From assembly GCF_003545695.1 (NCBI RefSeq), contig NZ_QUZZ01000012.1, forward strand, positions 62,001 to 126,000: a stretch of 64,000 nucleotides of DNA, in the 5' to 3' direction. The position numbers and the translations under genes were made by a program. A model generated the notes under the pieces. The model was not told where the DNA came from, did no database searches, and saw only the letters and a list, made by a program, of their open reading frames with translations. Positions 37,503 through 45,083 of this stretch are shown one piece after another (position 1 is the first letter of the stretch; each line of letters starts with the position of its first letter). The DNA comes from Taibaiella helva. Lineage in GTDB: Bacteria; Bacteroidota; Bacteroidia; Chitinophagales; Chitinophagaceae.

Positions 37503-37982
37503 TCACTCCGGATCATCGGCCGGCTGCACCAGCTTTTTGATCAGGACGATCTGCCCCAGATGGTAATGGGTATGCTCGATAATACCATGCAGGTTGCGGT
37601 AGTAATTACCATAAGGCTCTTTGACGAATAGCTCGCCCAGCCGCTCCTCCGGTAGTTGTTCAATTAAAGTAGCAAATGTCTCCGCATCAGCCCAGGTCTT
37701 TTGCTGTAACCGTTCCCAGCCCTCTGCACCGGTGATCGGCTGCAGATCGAAGCTGTACGCATCTTTAGCTTCCAGCGGCCCGCCTTCCAGCACTTTGCGT
37801 ACGGCATCGATATAGTAATTCATATGATACACCAGTACGGCAATGGTATTGAAAGTATGCACCTTAGTCACCGCCTGTTCCCAGGTGACGCCGGAAAGGG
37901 TATCTTTCAGATTAACGGAAGTCCAGTTACCGCCGAAATGTACAGCCTTCAGGTGCTGTGCGATTTGTGCTGAAGCATTCAT
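37503..37982 (-). CDS. DinB-family putative metalloenzyme
   Basis: A 159-residue four-helix-bundle protein of the DinB/YfiT superfamily. Potential metal ligands are the His in NTIAVLVYHMNYY and the pair in IIEHTHYHLGQIVLIKK; spacing fits the usual three-His site. Members include thiol-dependent transferases (bacillithiol and mycothiol S-transferases) and many uncharacterised proteins. The ATG at 37982 (MNASAQIAQHL) is preferred over the upstream frame. It is followed on the same strand by no close partner; the AHSA1 gene upstream (38061-38552) may be co-transcribed, with a 78-nt gap. Confidence 0.8.
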   Translation of the reverse strand: MNASAQIAQHLKAVHFGGNWTSVNLKDTLSGVTWEQAVTKVHTFNTIAVLVYHMNYYIDAVRKVLEGGPLEAKDAYSFDLQPITGAEGWERLQQKTWADAETFATLIEQLPEERLGELFVKEPYGNYYRNLHGIIEHTHYHLGQIVLIKKLVQPADDPE

Positions 37983-38060
37983 AGCTATTGCATTTTTTAC
38001 GGCAATAAATGTACAGCTTCCTTTTTGCACGGGAAAGCAGCGCATCAATGACCGGCTTTC

Positions 38061-38552
38061 TTATCCCGGTATCTTCCATTTATCCAGCAGCGCTGAGTTA
38101 AAGCCGCCTTCCGGCGGGTTGGGCTGCCCTTTGCCGGTCCTGACCAGGTCGTACAGGCTCTTGCGGATATAGTTGGTCCAGGCATCATTACAGATCTCAT
38201 AACATTCGTACTGCGGCGTCAGGCCCTGGTGGGTAAAGCGCAATTCCGTTCCAGTCTCCACCGGGCTGATCTCAAAAATGATCCGGGTGTCTTTCCACTC
38301 CTCCTGGTCGTCGATAAAATTGAAATGGTTATCCAGCACATGCCAGACAATCCTTTCCCCGGGAACGACCTGCTCGAGCCTGATCCTGCTGATGTGCACC
38401 TCTTTAAAGTGGTAAAGAAAACAATCGCCCTCTTTTTCCGTGGGGCCTTCTATCGCTTCAGACCACCATCCGCGTACATTGCAGATGGCATCAAAAACTT
38501 CCGCCGGTGTCTGACCGGTAATGAATGCAGTGCTGAAATCCTGGTTGTTCAT
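38061..38552 (-). CDS. AHSA1/SRPBCC-domain protein
   Basis: A 163-residue START-like (SRPBCC) protein. Landmarks: FSTAFITGQTPAEVFDAICNVRGWWSE at the N-terminus, a RIRLEQVVPGERIVWHV strand and a C-terminal amphipathic helix after GTELRFTHQGL. Such proteins bind hydrophobic ligands in a helix-grip cavity. The ligand is unknown. Transcription is divergent from the GlxA-type regulator 178 nt away, whose target it could be. Confidence 0.85.
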   Translation of the reverse strand: MNNQDFSTAFITGQTPAEVFDAICNVRGWWSEAIEGPTEKEGDCFLYHFKEVHISRIRLEQVVPGERIVWHVLDNHFNFIDDQEEWKDTRIIFEISPVETGTELRFTHQGLTPQYECYEICNDAWTNYIRKSLYDLVRTGKGQPNPPEGGFNSALLDKWKIPG

Positions 38553-38627
38553 GCCATTATCGTTTTAAGAAGTGGGAGTATGCTTGCGGCAGCAGCGATA
38601 TGCTTTTCTCCTTACCGCTTTCAAGGG

Positions 38628-38657
38628 CAAAGCTACGGTCGCGAACAGCCACGCAAA
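38628..38657 (-). promoter_or_regulatory. Putative promoter of the AHSA1 gene
   Basis: On the minus strand TTTG (38654-38657), an 18-nt spacer and TAGCTTTG (38628-38635) fit the Bacteroidetes consensus apart from a slightly short spacer. It lies 75 nt upstream of the start and back-to-back with the regulator promoter. Confidence 0.5.
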
Positions 38658-38683
38658 GGGGGCAAAATAGACTTTATGATGGG

Positions 38684-38714
38684 TTGATCCGGCCAGGATC
38701 ATTGCCTAACTTTG
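38684..38714 (+). promoter_or_regulatory. Putative promoter of the GlxA-type regulator gene
   Basis: TTG (38684-38686), a 20-nt spacer and TAACTTTG (38707-38714) match the consensus; the ATG follows 16 nt later. Only 26 nt separate it from the divergent AHSA1 promoter, so one bound regulator could affect both. Confidence 0.6.
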
Positions 38715-38730
38715 TCAAAACGCCGTTCTT

Positions 38731-39711
38731 ATGAAAAGGGTGATCATCGTGGTTCCCGAGGGGCCTGTCAATGCGAATACGATCGGAGGCGCCTTCGATA
38801 TTTTAAGCAAAGCCAACGACTATTGGAAAAGCCAGGGAAATGCCTCCCGGCTGGAGCTCAGCGTTGCCGGCTTTGTGCGCGAGCTGCGGTCACACAATGG
38901 CTACCTGGCGATCCTCCCCACCGACATCACTGCCATCAAACGTGCCGACATGGTCATGATCCCCGCGCTCCTGGGAGACTATGAACGTACCATCGAAAAG
39001 AACGCGGCGCTTATCGAATGGATCCGTAAACGCTATAAAGCCGGCGCCGAAATAGCCAGCATGTGTTCCGGCGCCTTCCTGCTTGCGGCCACGGGACTGC
39101 TCGACGGGCAGAGCTGCTCCGTTCACTGGAACAGGCTTGAGCTGTTCCAGCAGCTCTTTCCGCAGGTTAATGCACAAGCCGGCAAGATCATTACTGCCGC
39201 CAATGGTATTTACACCAATGGCGGCGCCTATTCCTTCCTGCACCTGGTCCTCTACCTCGTAGAGCAGCTCTTCGACCGTACGACGGCAATCTTCTGCGCC
39301 AAGATCTTCCAGATCGATCTCGAGCGGAGCTCCCAGTCCCCCTTCAGCATTTTCGAAACCCAGAAAGAGCATGATGATGAGCTGGTAGTCAGGGCCCAGA
39401 CCTATATTGAAGAGAATATTGACGAAAGGATCTCCTTTGAAAAGCTGGCGACCCAGCTGGCGGTCAGCAGGCGCAATTTCGACCGCAGGTTTACGAAGGC
39501 CACGGGCAATACACCGGTGGAATACCTGCAGCGGGTCAAGGTGGAAGCAGCCAAGAAAGAGCTGGAGAACGGCCGTAAGACCATTCTGGAAATCATGCTT
39601 GACGTAGGCTACAACGACAATAAAGCCTTCAGGGAAGTATTCAAAAGGATAACCGGCTTGTCTCCGCTGGAATACCGGAATAAATACAGCAAAGAAAACG
39701 CCCTCGCGTAA
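38731..39711 (+). CDS. GlxA-type transcriptional regulator (DJ-1/PfpI domain plus AraC helix-turn-helix)
   Basis: A 326-residue regulator. The N-terminal two-thirds is a class I glutamine amidotransferase-like DJ-1/PfpI fold (VIIVVPEGPVNANTIGGAFDIL, and the nucleophile-elbow-like IASMCSGAFLLAATGLLDG with Cys). The C-terminus is an AraC double helix-turn-helix (FEKLATQLAVSRRNFDRRFTKATG and ILEIMLDVGYNDNKAFREVFKRITGLSPLEYR). Relatives regulate catabolism of nitrogen compounds or respond to small metabolites. The effector here is unknown. It is divergent from the AHSA1 gene, the most likely local target. Confidence 0.92.
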   Translation: MKRVIIVVPEGPVNANTIGGAFDILSKANDYWKSQGNASRLELSVAGFVRELRSHNGYLAILPTDITAIKRADMVMIPALLGDYERTIEKNAALIEWIRKRYKAGAEIASMCSGAFLLAATGLLDGQSCSVHWNRLELFQQLFPQVNAQAGKIITAANGIYTNGGAYSFLHLVLYLVEQLFDRTTAIFCAKIFQIDLERSSQSPFSIFETQKEHDDELVVRAQTYIEENIDERISFEKLATQLAVSRRNFDRRFTKATGNTPVEYLQRVKVEAAKKELENGRKTILEIMLDVGYNDNKAFREVFKRITGLSPLEYRNKYSKENALA

Positions 39712-39936
39712 GGAATTTTGCGCAGCAGCCCCTGGTAAAGCCTAAGCTTTGTCCCGGTTTATACTTGCCGGCTAGCGTAGTTCTACGGGATCAGGGCGTG
39801 TTTATAAGGTATTTAACCTGTCTGACGATTATTTCCCGGAAAAGCCTGTTAGCTTTGTTTTCGGAGCAGGAGCGACCCATTTCAATGCCTGGCCAGACAT
39901 TCCTGCATTCTTCTTACAAATCAAACCAAACAAGCT

Positions 39937-40485
39937 ATGAATGCCACCGAAATCATTTCCATCCTTATCGCCATCATTGGCTTTGCAGCCATTCTCTGGA
40001 TCGGCTTAGGCACCAGCATACTGCGCGCAGGGAAAGACAAACCCTACAGCTTCCACCGCTTGCAGACCTGGTTGTGGACGATGCTCATTTGCCCCTGCTT
40101 CGCGCTGAACTGGGGATTTGTTAACCCATCGGCGCCGGACGTTAACCTTACAGCGCTGGTCCTCCTGTCGATGTCGGGCGGTACGGCAGCGATTGCTGAA
40201 ATGGTCAATTCCGTTCACCTGGAGAGCCAACGTAAGCAGCCCGGCATATCGCTCAAGCTGAACAGCGATTCCTCGGGCAGCTTCTGGACCGACATCCTGA
40301 TGGATGACAGCGGGAACCTGTCTATAGGGCGCCTTCAAAATCTTGTCTTTACGTTTGTCTACCTGGCAGTGTACTTGTCGATGTTCTTTCCCGAAATGAA
40401 GTTTCCTGTCTTTGAAAAGACAGCCTATGTCCTGATGGGCATCTCTTCGGGCAGCTTCCTTATCGGCAAAGGCCTGAATAAATAA
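39937..40485 (+). CDS. Membrane protein of unknown function, about four transmembrane segments
   Basis: A 182-residue protein with hydrophobic segments near residues 5-25, 45-62, 70-87 and 132-150, plus a C-terminal GISSGSFLIGKGLNK. A soluble loop (about 95-130) reads DSSGSFWTDILMDDSGNLSIGRLQNLVFTFVYLAVY. The order, a short domain then SIGRLQ followed by a helix and a closing (M)GISSG motif, resembles an unnamed family of small bacterial membrane proteins that I recall only as hypothetical. No function is proposed. It is preceded by a 225-nt spacer and followed by a strong terminator, so it is monocistronic. Confidence 0.72.
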   Translation: MNATEIISILIAIIGFAAILWIGLGTSILRAGKDKPYSFHRLQTWLWTMLICPCFALNWGFVNPSAPDVNLTALVLLSMSGGTAAIAEMVNSVHLESQRKQPGISLKLNSDSSGSFWTDILMDDSGNLSIGRLQNLVFTFVYLAVYLSMFFPEMKFPVFEKTAYVLMGISSGSFLIGKGLNK

Positions 40486-40508
40486 CCAGAAAGGAAAACC
40501 TTGCCCTT

Positions 40509-40549
40509 AAATTCTTCCGGCATTTTATCACCGGAAGAATTTTTATTTG
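40509..40549 (+). terminator. Terminator of the membrane-protein gene
   Basis: A 12-bp stem (AAATTCTTCCGG / CCGGAAGAATTT), a 10-nt loop and a TTTATTT tail. Confidence 0.85.
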
Positions 40550-40670
40550 TGTAAAAGGAGGGGGACGAAAATGGGGGTTGGGCAAAATGCCAACATCAGT
40601 ACCTTAGCATGCGTTATGCCTGGCGCATAGCAATCCTTATTCCATAACCATTTCCAAAACCAAAAAGACA

Positions 40671-42191
40671 ATGAGTGTTCGCCAACGCCTGGGTAACCTC
40701 GAAGGTAACCCCGACATTATCATTATCATTTCCGACCAGGAAAGAGCTACCCAACATTTTCCCGACAACTGGGAGCAGGAACATCTTAAAACCCTGACCT
40801 TCCTCAAAGAGAATGGCTTCAGTTTCGACCGCGCCTTTTGCAATACCTGCATGTGCTCTCCCAGCCGGTCGACCTTGCTCACTGGTCTTTATCCTGCCCA
40901 GCACCATGTTACGCAAACGCTTACGGAAGGCGGCAGGTACTCTCCGGGGGAAGTGACCCTGGACAATACCCTTCCTAATATCGCGCGTATGCTTTTCGAT
41001 GCCGGCTACGATGTGCAATACCGCGGCAAATGGCATGTGAGCAAAGGCGCCGACGGCGGCGGTCCTGCACCTTCGGATATTGCGATGTTCGGCTTCAGGG
41101 GATGGATAGCGCCGGATGCCGGCGAGGATACGGCGCCTGAAAATTTCGGCGGCGGCTTTGCCAATCACGACAAGGCCTATATACAGCAAGGCATCGCTTA
41201 CCTGCAGTAGGTAAGAGAAAGAAGGGCGAAAGGCGACAAGCAACCTTACTGCCTGGTGCTTTCCCTGGTCAATCCACACGACGTGCTTTGCTATCCCAAA
41301 GACTTCCAGTACGGCTACAATGAAAGCTTCCTGAACGGGCCTATCGGTTTGCCCAAGACCGTGAACGAGGACCTTATCGCCAACAAGAAGCCCTCGGCGC
41401 AAGTACAAGTCAAAGCTACTGCTGCATTAAGCCTCGGCGCGTTGAACACCTCAGAGAAACAAACCAGCTACATTAATTTCTATGGCAACCTGCTGCGCGT
41501 GATCGATACCGAGGTCGGTTTCTTTATCGATGAGCTTTATAAAGAAACGGAAAACGGAAGGCTGGCCGACCAGGCGCTGGTGATCCGCATCGCCGACCAC
41601 GGCGAGATGGGCATGGCGCATGGCGGCATGCGACAGAAAGCTTTCGTTACCTATGAAGAAGCGCTACGTATACCGATGGTCTTCTCCAATCCTGTGCTGT
41701 TCCCGAAAGACGCGCCATATAAGGCTACACAGAACCTGGCTTCGCTGATCGATATCCTGCCTACGCTCGCCGATCTTATCGGCATCGCGCCGCCGCAGGG
41801 CTTGCGCGGCACCAGCCTCGCGCCTCTTCTGGAAAAGGACCAGCCTGTACAGGACGCGATCCTCTTTACTTTTGACGATACGAAAGCCAGCGCTGCCGAT
41901 AAAGCCAGTGTGGTAAAAGCGGCAAACCGCATCCGCAGCGTAAGGACTACCGAATGGAAATACAGCCATTACTTTGATGCGCTGAACGGCTATCCGGACG
42001 AATACGAGCTGTATGATCTGCGCCAGGAAAATGCGCTGGAATATGAGAACCTGGCTTACCATCCCGACTTTGCGGAGATCAGGACAAAAATGGCCCTGCT
42101 GCTTGAAGAGCAGGTAAGGCAGAAGCTGGCCATTCATCCCGTGCCCTTCGAACAGGAAGCCTTCATGGACTGGTACCAGCGGCAGGATTAA
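40671..42191 (+). pseudogene. Type I sulfatase gene interrupted by one in-frame TAG
   Basis: The frame from 40671 encodes the N-terminal 179 residues of a sulfatase: IIIIISDQER at the metal site, and the formylglycine motif CSPSRSTLLTGL, Cys-type and so needing a formylglycine-generating enzyme. A TAG at 41208-41210 stops it. The same frame then continues without any shift as VRERRAKGDKQPYCLVLSLVNPHDV (in two pieces here), through ADHGEMGMAHGG with the distal metal ligands, to residue 506. Homology runs straight across the stop, so a single base change (for example CAG, AAG or GAG to TAG) explains it. Downstream ATGs could give only an inactive C-terminal part. It could be a recent pseudogene, a sequencing error or a readthrough site. 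Confidence 0.85.
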
Positions 42192-42209
42192 GCCTATCCT
42201 TAAATTGCC

Positions 42210-42246
42210 AACGCGCCATGGATCGGTCCATGACGCGTTCTTTTTT
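42210..42246 (+). terminator. Terminator after the sulfatase gene
   Basis: A 12-position stem with one mismatch (AACGCGCCATGG / CCATGACGCGTT), a 6-nt loop, then CTTTTTT. It is 18 nt past the stop codon. Confidence 0.8.
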
Positions 42247-42268
42247 GATTGTCCGGGCAGTTACCAGC

Positions 42269-42505
42269 TCAGGAGCGCGGCGGTGGGGGTGGCCACCAGA
42301 TGGTTCCGCTTTGCGTATTGCTGAGCCAGGGCTTGCCCTGGCAGCTTGTGCCCGGATGTGCCGACAGGCAGGCCTTTATCCAGCCATTGCCTTCCGCATG
42401 GCTGCTCACTTTCTTTTTGCTGCAATAGGTGGCTCCTGCGTTGTCTGCATACAGCTGGTACGCGGGATAGCCTTCCTTTGCTGCATTACTTTCATGCTGT
42501 GTCAT
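42269..42505 (-). CDS. Putative small protein with Pro-rich tail, unknown function
   Basis: A 78-residue frame from an ATG at 42505, in a space otherwise without a gene. It lacks a signal peptide. The body has three Cys (ATYCSKKK, IKACLS, TSCQGK), a GNGWIKACLSAHPGTSCQGKPW stretch (seen in two pieces) that looks like a real folded sequence, and the unusual end SGTIWWPPPPPRS. Codon choice (frequent GGC, CTG, AGC, CAG) resembles the surrounding genes. No family was recognised. It is convergent with the sulfatase gene, 23 nt from that terminator. It could also be a spurious open frame. Confidence 0.45.
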   Translation of the reverse strand: MTQHESNAAKEGYPAYQLYADNAGATYCSKKKVSSHAEGNGWIKACLSAHPGTSCQGKPWLSNTQSGTIWWPPPPPRS

Positions 42506-42539
42506 TTGGTGTTTTTTAAACGGTAAAAAAATAGAATTG

Positions 42540-42592
42540 GGCGATCCCCGGCCGCCGGCTTCGGGGCTTAGCCCGGAATGGCCGGCATCGCC
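42540..42592. other. GC-rich structured block upstream of the small gene
   Basis: Outer arms GGCGAT (42540-42545) and ATCGCC (42587-42592) enclose further complementary GGCC/CCGG and GGGGC/GCCC segments. On the minus strand it is followed by AATTCTATTTTTTTA and then the small gene 42269-42505. It could be a terminator, an attenuator or a structured leader. Confidence 0.35.
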
Positions 42593-42740
42593 TCAAACTT
42601 ACAACCCGGATCTGCCGGACACCAGCGTAAAAACACCCGTTTCTATATTCAGGGGAAAATGCGTGCCGGCCAAAGCCCGCGCCTGCTGCGCTTGCCGGCC
42701 ACGGTTACATACCTTCAGGAGGAACTCCCAACAGCACAAA

Positions 42741-42824
42741 ATGTATTTCAGAAAAGCAACCAAAGTCGATATACCGGAAATCGTAAAGATGCTGGCAGAC
42801 GATAAGCTGAAGCTTCATTTTTAA
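42741..42824 (+). pseudogene. N-terminal remnant of a GNAT acetyltransferase
   Basis: A 27-codon frame reads MYFRKATKVDIPEIVKMLAD (first 20 residues), the canonical start of GNAT-family enzymes, where the family usually continues DxLGxxRE. Here it breaks off after DDKLKLHF at a TAA, and the following sequence is AT-rich and non-coding. It is best explained as a truncated gene left after a deletion. Confidence 0.5.
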
Positions 42825-42893
42825 TTTTCCAGGCCACACTGCCTTCTTTTTCAAAAAAAATAAACAAAAAAACAGGAAACTAAAATTTGCACT

Positions 42894-42901
42894 TATATTT
42901 G
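42894..42901 (+). promoter_or_regulatory. Putative -7 box of the SRPBCC/DHFR-like operon
   Basis: TATATTTG matches TAnnTTTG and lies 37 nt upstream of the ATG at 42939; the -33 region is A-rich without TTTG. Confidence 0.4.
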
Positions 42902-42938
42902 CAACCAATCAGTTTCTTAATTTAAATTACCATATAAA

Positions 42939-43442
42939 ATGAATCCGAACCTTTCATTTGACTTTACCGTAGACAAGGCAAACCATACAATCCGCATCAG
43001 GAGAGCTTTTGCCGGCAGCCTTGACCTGGTTTGGGATGCCTGGACCCTGCCCGAGCTGCTCGACCAATGGTGGGCGCCAAGACCTTACCGGACCGAAACA
43101 AAATCCATGAACTTTACAGAAGGCGGTACCTGGCTCTACGCTATGATCAGTCCTGAAAACGAAAAGCATTGGTGCAAGAACGATTATCGTACCATAGCAC
43201 CGGGAAAAAGCTTTAGCGGGCTGGATGCCTTTTGCGATGAGCACGGCGCCGTGAATACCGCGATGCCGAGAACGTTGTGGACAAACGTTTTCACGGCAAC
43301 AGACGGCACAACGCTGGTGAACATTACCGCCCTCTACGATAACCTGGCCGACCTGGAAAAAGTGATCGCTATGGGCTTTAAGGAAGGGCTCACCTTGGCT
43401 TTGGGCAACCTGGACGAATTATTGCTAACGCTGAACAAATAA
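42939..43442 (+). CDS. SRPBCC (AHSA1-type) domain protein
   Basis: A 167-residue helix-grip protein. The N-terminus NHTIRIRRAFAGSLDLVWDAWTLPELLDQWW is the standard AHSA1 opening, followed by FTEGGTWLYAMISPENEKHW and a C-terminal helix MGFKEGLTLALGNLDELL. Ligand unknown. It lies 9 nt upstream of a dihydrofolate-reductase-like gene, and this gene pair is common in soil Bacteroidota. Confidence 0.88.
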   Translation: MNPNLSFDFTVDKANHTIRIRRAFAGSLDLVWDAWTLPELLDQWWAPRPYRTETKSMNFTEGGTWLYAMISPENEKHWCKNDYRTIAPGKSFSGLDAFCDEHGAVNTAMPRTLWTNVFTATDGTTLVNITALYDNLADLEKVIAMGFKEGLTLALGNLDELLLTLNK

Positions 43443-43451
43443 GCTACCGCT

Positions 43452-44027
43452 ATGAGAAAACTAAAGCTGCAAATGCAGGTAACGCTCGACGGCTTTAATG
43501 CAGCCGGCCCCAACGACGAGCAGCATTGGGTCACCTGGGACCTTGAAGGGATCAGGCAATATGTGAACGGCCTGTTCGACACCTCCGATACCATCCTGAT
43601 CGGGCGCAAGCTGGCCGTGGATTATATTCCCTACTGGGAAGACACCTTCACCAGGCCGGATGATCCTATGCATGACTTTGCCACAAGGATTGTAAAGGCC
43701 AGGAAGATCGTCTTTACCAAAACGCTGGAAAAGTCGCTCTGGGCACGGACCGAGCTGGCAAAAGGCGACCTGAAGGAAGAGGTAAACAAACTGAAACAGC
43801 AGGCCGGCAAAGACCTTATCGTGTATGGCGGCAGCTCCTTCGTCGCCTCGCTGATAAGGGAAGGGCTGATCGATGAATTCCATTTCTTTGTTAATCCCAT
43901 CGCTATTGGTAAAGGACATTCGGCCTTTGCAGCGCTCGAGCAATGGCAGCCGCTGAAACTGGTGAAGAGCATGACCTGCGGCAGCGGCTTGCTCCTGCTG
44001 CATTACGAAAAGCAAGACCAGGAATAG
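43452..44027 (+). CDS. Dihydrofolate reductase/RibD C-terminal domain family protein
   Basis: A 191-residue NADPH-dependent reductase-like protein. Family landmarks: LKLQMQVTLDGFNAAGP at the N-terminus, DTILIGRKLAVDYIPYWED, and the C-terminal dinucleotide-binding block DLIVYGGSSFVASLIREGLIDEFHFFVNPIAIGKGHSAF (visible in segments). Members related to YyaP/YwjB are not the essential DHFR and have mostly unknown substrates. Its start is 9 nt after the SRPBCC stop, so the two are co-transcribed. Confidence 0.88.
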   Translation: MRKLKLQMQVTLDGFNAAGPNDEQHWVTWDLEGIRQYVNGLFDTSDTILIGRKLAVDYIPYWEDTFTRPDDPMHDFATRIVKARKIVFTKTLEKSLWARTELAKGDLKEEVNKLKQQAGKDLIVYGGSSFVASLIREGLIDEFHFFVNPIAIGKGHSAFAALEQWQPLKLVKSMTCGSGLLLLHYEKQDQE

Positions 44028-44045
44028 CAGCATATTCTCCCTTAA

Positions 44046-44081
44046 GGACGGCGGCAGCACTACCCTATCCTGCCGCCGTCC
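44046..44081 (+). terminator. Hairpin after the DHFR-like gene
   Basis: An 11-bp stem (GGACGGCGGCA / TGCCGCCGTCC) with a 14-nt loop, 18 nt past the stop codon; it is followed by GTTGATCTTTT, only a weak T-run. Confidence 0.55.
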
Positions 44082-44130
44082 GTTGATCTTTTCCGTAAGC
44101 TTACAGCTGTACCCCTATATGCTTTGCTTT

Positions 44131-44703
44131 ATGCGAATACTGATCCTTATACTCCTGTCCGGTCTTTTCACAACATACCTTTACGCCCGGGAAAACAGGA
44201 AGCCCCCTGAAGCAACAGTTCATAGTATCCGGGGAGACTTTGACGGAGACGGCCGCATAGACAGCGCTACCGTGGTCCATGTAAAAGAAGGACGGGGCAA
44301 TCCGGTTGAAGACGGCACTCCGGACGAGTACGAGATCCGCTTCCCGGGCAGCAGCACGCTGAAGCCGGTAAAGGCCGGCTGCTGCTCCCTCCGCCTCGTC
44401 AATGAAGGCGACCTGGACGACGATGGTGCCGATGAGCTTTCCCTTGTCCAGGCGCCCATGAACGGCTGCACTTATCCCATGAAAACCTGCTCCTTCACAC
44501 ATGGCGCCTGGAGGGATATCGTACCTTTGTTCCTGGTCCCTACCGGCTGCAGCCCCGTGAGCGAAGAAGCACTGCAGCAGCGGGTTTCCGCCGAAAAGGG
44601 CAGTATCTATTACCTGGACACCGACGGGAATGATGAAAACGGCGAGCTGATCAGGAAAAAAGTAAGCGCAAGAACAGCAAAGAAGATCAACCCTCCGGAA
44701 TAA
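44131..44703 (+). CDS. Secreted protein with FG-GAP-like calcium-binding motifs
   Basis: A 190-residue exported protein. The signal peptide MRILILILLSGLFTTYLYA starts at the ATG 44131; another in-frame ATG lies at 44119, and the frame opens at a TTG. The mature part has two acidic repeats of the FG-GAP/EF-hand-like type (GDFDGDGRIDSATVVHV and EGDLDDDGADELSLVQ), as found in VCBS/FG-GAP proteins, and five or more cysteines (KAGCCSLRL, GCTYPMKTCSF, TGCSP) that could form disulfides in the periplasm. No enzymatic motif. Function unknown. Confidence 0.72.
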   Translation: MRILILILLSGLFTTYLYARENRKPPEATVHSIRGDFDGDGRIDSATVVHVKEGRGNPVEDGTPDEYEIRFPGSSTLKPVKAGCCSLRLVNEGDLDDDGADELSLVQAPMNGCTYPMKTCSFTHGAWRDIVPLFLVPTGCSPVSEEALQQRVSAEKGSIYYLDTDGNDENGELIRKKVSARTAKKINPPE

Positions 44704-45083
44704 TAGATTATTGCGCGCGTGCAACGACAAAGGTCACCAACAGGTAAAATAATTCCGCTGCTATGCAGGATACATAAAGAGTATCTTGTCGTACGCTGCC
44801 GGAACCTGGTACAAGATAAGTTCTTACACACTGCCAAATATTCCCCATGAGTTGAGCCTGAGTAGCGGCTGAGCATTTTCTTAGCTGCCCTGGTTTTGCT
44901 CCTACGGAGCAATTTATGTTTGTTTATGCTGACGTTACAAACATTTGGCTCCTACGGAGTCCTATAGTGCGGGTAGCTACAGGATCATCCGTAAACTCTC
45001 AGTGACCTGTGGAACTGAAGGCCTGTTGTCTTTTAGGCCAATGTAATCAAGCAAAATTTATCCACCTAATTTTATTGACTTTT
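44704..45083. other. 380-nt gene-free stretch with palindromic repeats
   Basis: No open frame looks coding. It contains the paired CTCCTACGGAG palindromes described separately and leads into the AT-rich methyltransferase region. It may mark the boundary of an acquired segment. Confidence 0.5.
44896..44962. repeat. Paired GCTCCTACGGAGC palindromes with an internal inverted repeat
   Basis: The first palindrome TTGCTCC-TAC-GGAGCAA is at 44896-44912. The second, GGCTCC-TAC-GGAGTCC, begins at 44947. Between them ATGTTTGT (44916-44923) is complementary to ACAAACAT (44937-44944). The whole unit can form one long imperfect hairpin or two small ones. From memory, CTCC(T/G)(A)(C/T)GGAG elements of this sort are dispersed in many Bacteroidota genomes, with no agreed function. 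Confidence 0.6.

Noticed and set aside
44896-44962. CRISPR-like pair of repeats
   Set aside because: Only two palindromic copies, one spacer-like gap that is itself self-complementary, and no cas genes.
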